Shown in pieces: positions 59,420 through 64,000 of a stretch of DNA of 64,000 nt (the stretch's first letter is position 1; each line of letters opens with the position of its first letter). Below the pieces are notes generated by a model. It saw only the letters and a program-made list of their open reading frames with translations. It did no database searches and was not told the DNA's origin. The translations under genes were made by a program, and so were the position numbers. Origin of the DNA: Adenophora triphylla var. japonica (lineage: Eukaryota > Streptophyta > Magnoliopsida > Asterales > Campanulaceae); the NCBI GenBank assembly GCA_022495995.1, contig JAFEMH010007514.1, positions 1 to 64,000 on the forward strand, read 5' to 3'.

Positions 59420-59889
59420 CTAGTTTTATACAAAAAGGATTCTCACTTCGGTATTATCAACAAATATAACCACTTCAATGATATGAAATCAGCCTATAAA
59501 TATTTGGGATCACAAATACGAGAATATATGGGTGGACATTTAATAGCAGAATGTAAGCAATCGAAAAGAGAAAAACATTTTTGAACCATGCTCTCCACAT
59601 TATTAAACTAACAATCCTTCAATCACAGAAGGGAATAAATTCACTATATCAGATCAATAAAGCAGAATATTTCTACAAACTCATCAATTATACAATAAAG
59701 AAACATAGAATGGAGTATACATACCAATCTGGATGTTGAAGAAGGAAATGACTTGAAGGTGCTGAAAATGGTAATACTAAAGTTATAAAAAAATTACAAA
59801 ATTTGATTTACAAAAGGGCAATGCCTAGGGGCACAAAGAATGTTACAAAAATAGGGATAAAAAATAGAAATACTCACCATTCATTAATC

Positions 59890-60000
59890 ATCCAGAACAT
59901 TATAGGCATAGCATCCATGCGGAAAATACCACGCTGAGCCTCCAAGTAGCCCAAGGAAGTATGTGCTTTTACAAGCTCTTTCTCTGCTTTTCATGTTGGA
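59890..60000 (-). other. Unrecognised exon candidate
   Basis: A frame with ELVKAHTSLGYLEAQRGIFR ends at a consensus donor (ATG|GTGAGT). I do not recognise the family. Confidence 0.3.
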
Positions 60001-60278
60001 AGATGATACAACTGCAGAGCTGTGGCCAATAAACAATGTGTCCTCCCCCAAATCCTCTCTCAGTACCCATTCCATGTTCTCAAAAATCAAACTCCTAATT
60101 AACAGTTGCTGAGAGAAGGTGATCCGCGATAAAGAGCTTACTACTTGAAGTGATGCTTCAAATCAACTTGGTTACATTCAATTTTGAGCACTAATTTATA
60201 AGGATAAATCATGATTTTTTGACCAATATTTGGGGGGTCATTCCTGCAATGAGGTCTACTATTTTAATTATGTCCATT

Positions 60279-62158
60279 TGTGATGTACCCGATTTTTTGA
60301 AATCAAACGGAGTCGTCACGCCATTTTTGTTTTAAGGGCCAAAACTTTGAAAAATGCCCGAGATTAGAAATTTGGGTTCGGAGGTCACGTTACACGCCGG
60401 GAAGGACGTTAGTGTGCACCCGGAATGCCTCGTAAAACGAGTCTTCCAAGCTAAAAACCATTTGTTTGTGTGTGTGTGTGTGTGTGTGTTACTTTGGCCA
60501 AAATAAGTTGAAACTGAGGAAAGTAAAAATTGGGAATTCTTTATTAGACTTTGGAAAGATCCCATGATTTTTGGTGTGATTTTTGGGTTGAGATTTGGTA
60601 CTCAAAAGATTTTTGGAAGTTGAAAACCATTTCTGCCAGAATGAAAAAGGCAGTGGACACTTGATTTTGAAATGGACTTTAGGGCTTGAAAACTCCAGAA
60701 TCTGGGAAAAGTCCTAGAATGAAAAATGTTCAAAACACCTTAAATAAGGTTTCTGTAAAAGAACTTCCCATTTTGGAGATGATTTGAGGGACCAAAACCT
60801 TCTGGAAATCTCAGATGTGAAATCTAGATTTCCAGAGACTGATGAACTGACCTTTAAAGGAAAATTTGAAAAATGGAGTTTTAATCACGCAAAAAATAAA
60901 GTAAAAATATTTATGGAAATCTCTGAATCTTGGCTACAAAAAGTGTTTTGTAGTCAACACCAAATTCCAAGTTTATCTGTGTCCAAAAAATTAGACCATG
61001 GACTGGGGTCTTAGAAAATTGCTACTGGACAGCAACTTCTCAAGAAGAAAAACATGATTTTAAAGGGGGTTTGGCATCCATGCTTGTCCCCATTTCCCTA
61101 GGTTTTGATTAGTAGTCACTAGACATTTTAGTGGTGATCTACTATATCAAACCATCCTTGGGGTACATTAGGATTTAAGCATTTCATTTGCTTGGGAAGG
61201 GGAATTTTGTATAGATGAAATTAAAGAGAAAAATCAACTAGAGATTTAGAATGTGGACTATTTGAGATGGTCATTCATGAAGATGAACTTCAAGATGACC
61301 ATCTTAGGTCAAGATTTAAGTTAAACTAGACATAAAGTAAATCAAAGTAAGAAGAACAAGATGAACAAGAAGTTAAAAGGGAGTTTTAGGGTTTAGAGAA
61401 GGACGGCTTTACCAATGGTGACACCCTATCTTCCTAGGCTTGGAATTTGACTTGAGGAGTATCAAGATTTGGTGTTTGACTTGAGGAGTATCAATATTTG
61501 GTGTTTGGATTTGTGTTTGGGTGGATTCAAGGCTTGAATGTGTTTAGGGTTTGATGATAGAGTTGGTCAAAGAGAAAACAAGTAGATAACACTTAAGTCC
61601 TCTATGTTTTCTCTCTAATCCTCCTCCTAAGGGGTGATTTGAGCTTGGATTGGTGTATGTATGAGAGTATGTATGAGAGTGTTTTGAAAGTATTTTGAGT
61701 GAGTGGGGTTTGGGAAAGATTGAAGAGAAAATAGTGGCAATTCTAGTGAATTTCCACTGTTTTCTCCCTATTTTTCGCCAAAATACAGTTGCTGTGAGTG
61801 ATTTGTGTTGTGTAAACTGAGAGAGAAGGGTTTAATTTATAGGCCTCTGGAAATGTCAAACATGTCCGCGCGGATTGGGTTGTAAACGTGCACTGTTCAT
61901 TAAATGCAGCTCCAGGCTTTGGACAGGAAGAATAAAATTCAAAAATCCAGCAGTTTATGTTTTTCAACTTGCCCAATTCGGATTTTTCCAATTTCTTTTG
62001 CTTTTTTGATTCCTTTCCATGGTTTATCTTTAAATGGCAATCCCTAATCTACCCTCACTTTGTTAGGAATGTTAGGAATTATTACAAATGTTAGAAATGT
62101 TAAAACTTTCGTTAATTTTCTAACGAAAATTCTAACAACTCAAATTGGAGCACTTACA
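60279..62158 (-). repeat. Solo LTR related to elements A and C
   Basis: Begins TGTGATG and ends CACTTACA on the plus strand. It shares CGGAGTCGTCACGCC near 60308 and AACGAGTCTTCC near 60438 with the LTRs of A and C. It is flanked by CCATT (60274-60278) and GCATT (62159-62163), a 5-bp duplication with one change. Minus-strand TATA at about 61832-61842, with palindrome TCCGCGCGGA 22 bases upstream (61865-61874). No internal retroelement sequence is attached, so it arose by LTR-LTR recombination. Confidence 0.75.
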
Positions 62159-62268
62159 GCATTGAGTGTACAACATTAATTATTTTGTCAATGTATCAGC
62201 ATTGAATTTTAGGAATCACTTCAGTTTATGGACTCATACAAACTTTAGTCATTGGTTTGTAATCTAAC

Positions 62269-62343
62269 CAGTTGAGGCGGAAGTGCACTGATGTTATTGT
62301 CTGAAAGATCAAGCTCCGTAAGAGAAGTGAAATTCTTGAAGCC
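62269..62343 (-). CDS. Leucine-rich-repeat exon (LRRC40-like)
   Basis: 75-base exon with TTGCAG acceptor and GTTAGA donor, reading FKNFTSLTELDLSDNNIS then ALPPQL. This is one LRR of the plant type and resembles the C-terminal repeat region of LRRC40-like proteins. Neighbouring exons were not identified. The solo LTR lies 105 bases downstream in what would be the following intron. Confidence 0.5.
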
Positions 62344-64000
62344 CTGCAAGGCAAAGACATTAAACTCCAACTAATGATCCGTTTGAACCTCCAACACCCT
62401 AGTTCACCGGGGTTCTCATAGCAAGCGGAATTTTCTATTGCAGCTTGGCAGACACAATAGAACAGAGTAAGAAACTTATAGTAAAGGGCTATACGCAAAG
62501 CCTAAGAATTCAAATAAGAAGGTTTTCTTTATTTCATTTTTTTATTTGAAAAAAAAAAGATACATTCTCTAGCAGGTACAGAAACTTGATTATGATGTCT
62601 GATTGGAGGAAGATTTACCAGACTATATGGACCTTACCCCGGCCCCACATTATTGCCAAACCCTTGATGTATATAATTCCGAGGTACATTTGAGTTAATA
62701 CACAAATATAAACAGAGATTAGCCGTACAGATGCAAGCAAACATTTGAAACAATTAAAAATACCTTCGTGGGAGAGAATCATTCAAAGGGTCATTCCTAA
62801 CTGGATCATGGCGTTTGCACCTAGCAATAAATGTATCTCAAACAGTCAATATTTGTATCTGAATATATCACAAGTAGCATTATGGGGGACTTGGGCTTCA
62901 GCTTGAAATGTCTTTGAGGAAGCAGTCAATTTCCTCTTCACTAGATAATCATGGATATTACATCCAGCCTATTATCCCAACAAAAAAATAGATAAGTTTC
63001 ATCAAAAATTCAAAACTCTAAGCGCACAACCGATTATAAGCAAAGAAAAAATACAAATGGTGATAAAGTAAACTAGCAATCACAAATGGATCAAGTTTCT
63101 GTACCTTCAAGAGTATGTATCTTTTCTTAAAAACCAACAATAATAATAACGAATGGAAACCTTTTTATTTAATTTCTTATGGTTTGCGTATATCCCTTTA
63201 TTATGAGTTTCTTACTCTGTTCTATTCTCTCTGCTGAGCTGCAAGAAGGAAATTTCGCATTCTATGAATGAGCCCCCTGGTGAACTTCAGTGTTGGAGAT
63301 TACATTCAGGTGAAACAACGCATGACTAGGTTCGGAAAGAAGTTTTGAATGCTTCCGCGAGAATCGTTCGGATGGCTACGAGTTTGCTTCAAAAAACAAT
63401 CCACTGAAACACATCTATCTATTGCATCCTACAACAATTAAAAATGTGGCCAAATTTTTTCAGTTGCAGCTTAGGTTAGTAAGGGTGATTCAAAGTGACA
63501 AAGAACAACTACAATAGGATAGAACATCCTCACCATGAGAGTTATAGTTACATGGTCTGGATCCTTAATAAGAAACGAGCTAATCAAAATCACTTTTCTC
63601 GCAAGTATCTTTGTCAACACCACCCAGGAATATAAAACTTTATCACTTTGGATGCTTGAAAGTTTGATAGCTATAGGAATTAATAACAAAAAGCAAATAA
63701 CAAATCTCATAAGATAGTGAACGATTTACATCTCAGCAATGAGGCATGTGTATTACCATCACAAGAGAGAACTCCAGAACTATTGAATTAAGGAGAAAAG
63801 GCATCAGAAGGTATGCTAAGATATAAATATAATCTTAGCAATACCCTCGATTTGACCGAGGACATGAAAAAATTTTCCAGCCTAGGATTCCAAGGAATGT
63901 CCAAGTAAGTTATAAACCCTAAATCAGAAATTGAAATCCCATTTGAACACTAAATCAAAACCCCCAAATTAATCAACAATAAAACCCTAAATTGAAATCT
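62344..64000. other. AT-rich region, gene-like but unresolved
   Basis: No convincing coding exon found. It contains one arm pair of an imperfect inverted repeat (62405-62500 and 63200-63300). A 79-codon minus-strand frame at 63710-63471 could be chance in AT-rich sequence. Confidence 0.4.

Noticed and set aside
63471..63710. 79-codon hydrophobic minus-strand frame
   Set aside because: AT-rich sequence easily gives hydrophobic open frames. No family recognised and no convincing splice partners.

Overview
The window is a plant (most likely eudicot) chromosome segment made almost entirely of nested LTR retrotransposons and small DNA transposons. At the right edge there are a few exons that look like ordinary plant genes. 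There is no prokaryotic signature: genes have introns, LTRs carry TATAAATA boxes, and Stowaway-, hAT- and CACTA-type DNA transposon ends are present. I saw no rRNA gene, tRNA gene or CRISPR.

Layout. (A) 1-11845, minus strand: the 5' part of a decayed Ty3/Gypsy element of Tat/Ogre type, whose 3' end lies outside the window. (B) 11846 to about 41543, minus strand: a Ty1/Copia element with an extra ORF after pol. Element A sits in that extra ORF, and B carries a 1.24-kb tandem array (15661-21064) built from its own integrase tail plus a GGTCCGG-rich MITE-like piece. (C) 22315-38786: a second Tat-type Gypsy element with both LTRs and a perfect GTAAC target-site duplication, inserted between the gag zinc knuckle and the protease of B. 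(D) 43022-55646, plus strand: a third Gypsy element with both LTRs and a GAGCT duplication. It is flanked by Stowaway-like MITEs. (E) 55652-64000: AT-rich sequence with a hAT MITE (8-bp duplication), one end of a CACTA-type element, three consecutive exons of an RNFT1-like RING ubiquitin ligase, a solo LTR related to A and C, and one leucine-rich-repeat exon.

The most interesting biology is in the antisense cargo of the Gypsy elements. A and C each carry two plant-mobile-domain-like genes on the strand opposite to gag-pol, between integrase and the 3' LTR. Both copies of C keep long readable stretches; those of A are broken. D carries a different antisense gene (Transposase_28-like, with a coiled coil) in the same place. 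Upstream of the antisense genes of A and C there are palindromes of the form CCGTACGG / CCGTGCGG, followed 20-30 bases later by a TATA-like sequence. The same palindromes, in the element-specific version, lie about 22 bases upstream of the TATA box in each element's LTR. This suggests that the antisense genes use an LTR-type promoter module and could be controlled together with the element.

None of the gag-pol sets is intact. A has lost reverse transcriptase and RNase H, C has lost most of gag and protease, B has lost the reverse transcriptase core, and D is full of frameshifts. Some of the damage may be sequence error: a recurrent CTG/CAG to CG/TCG change separates otherwise near-identical repeat copies.
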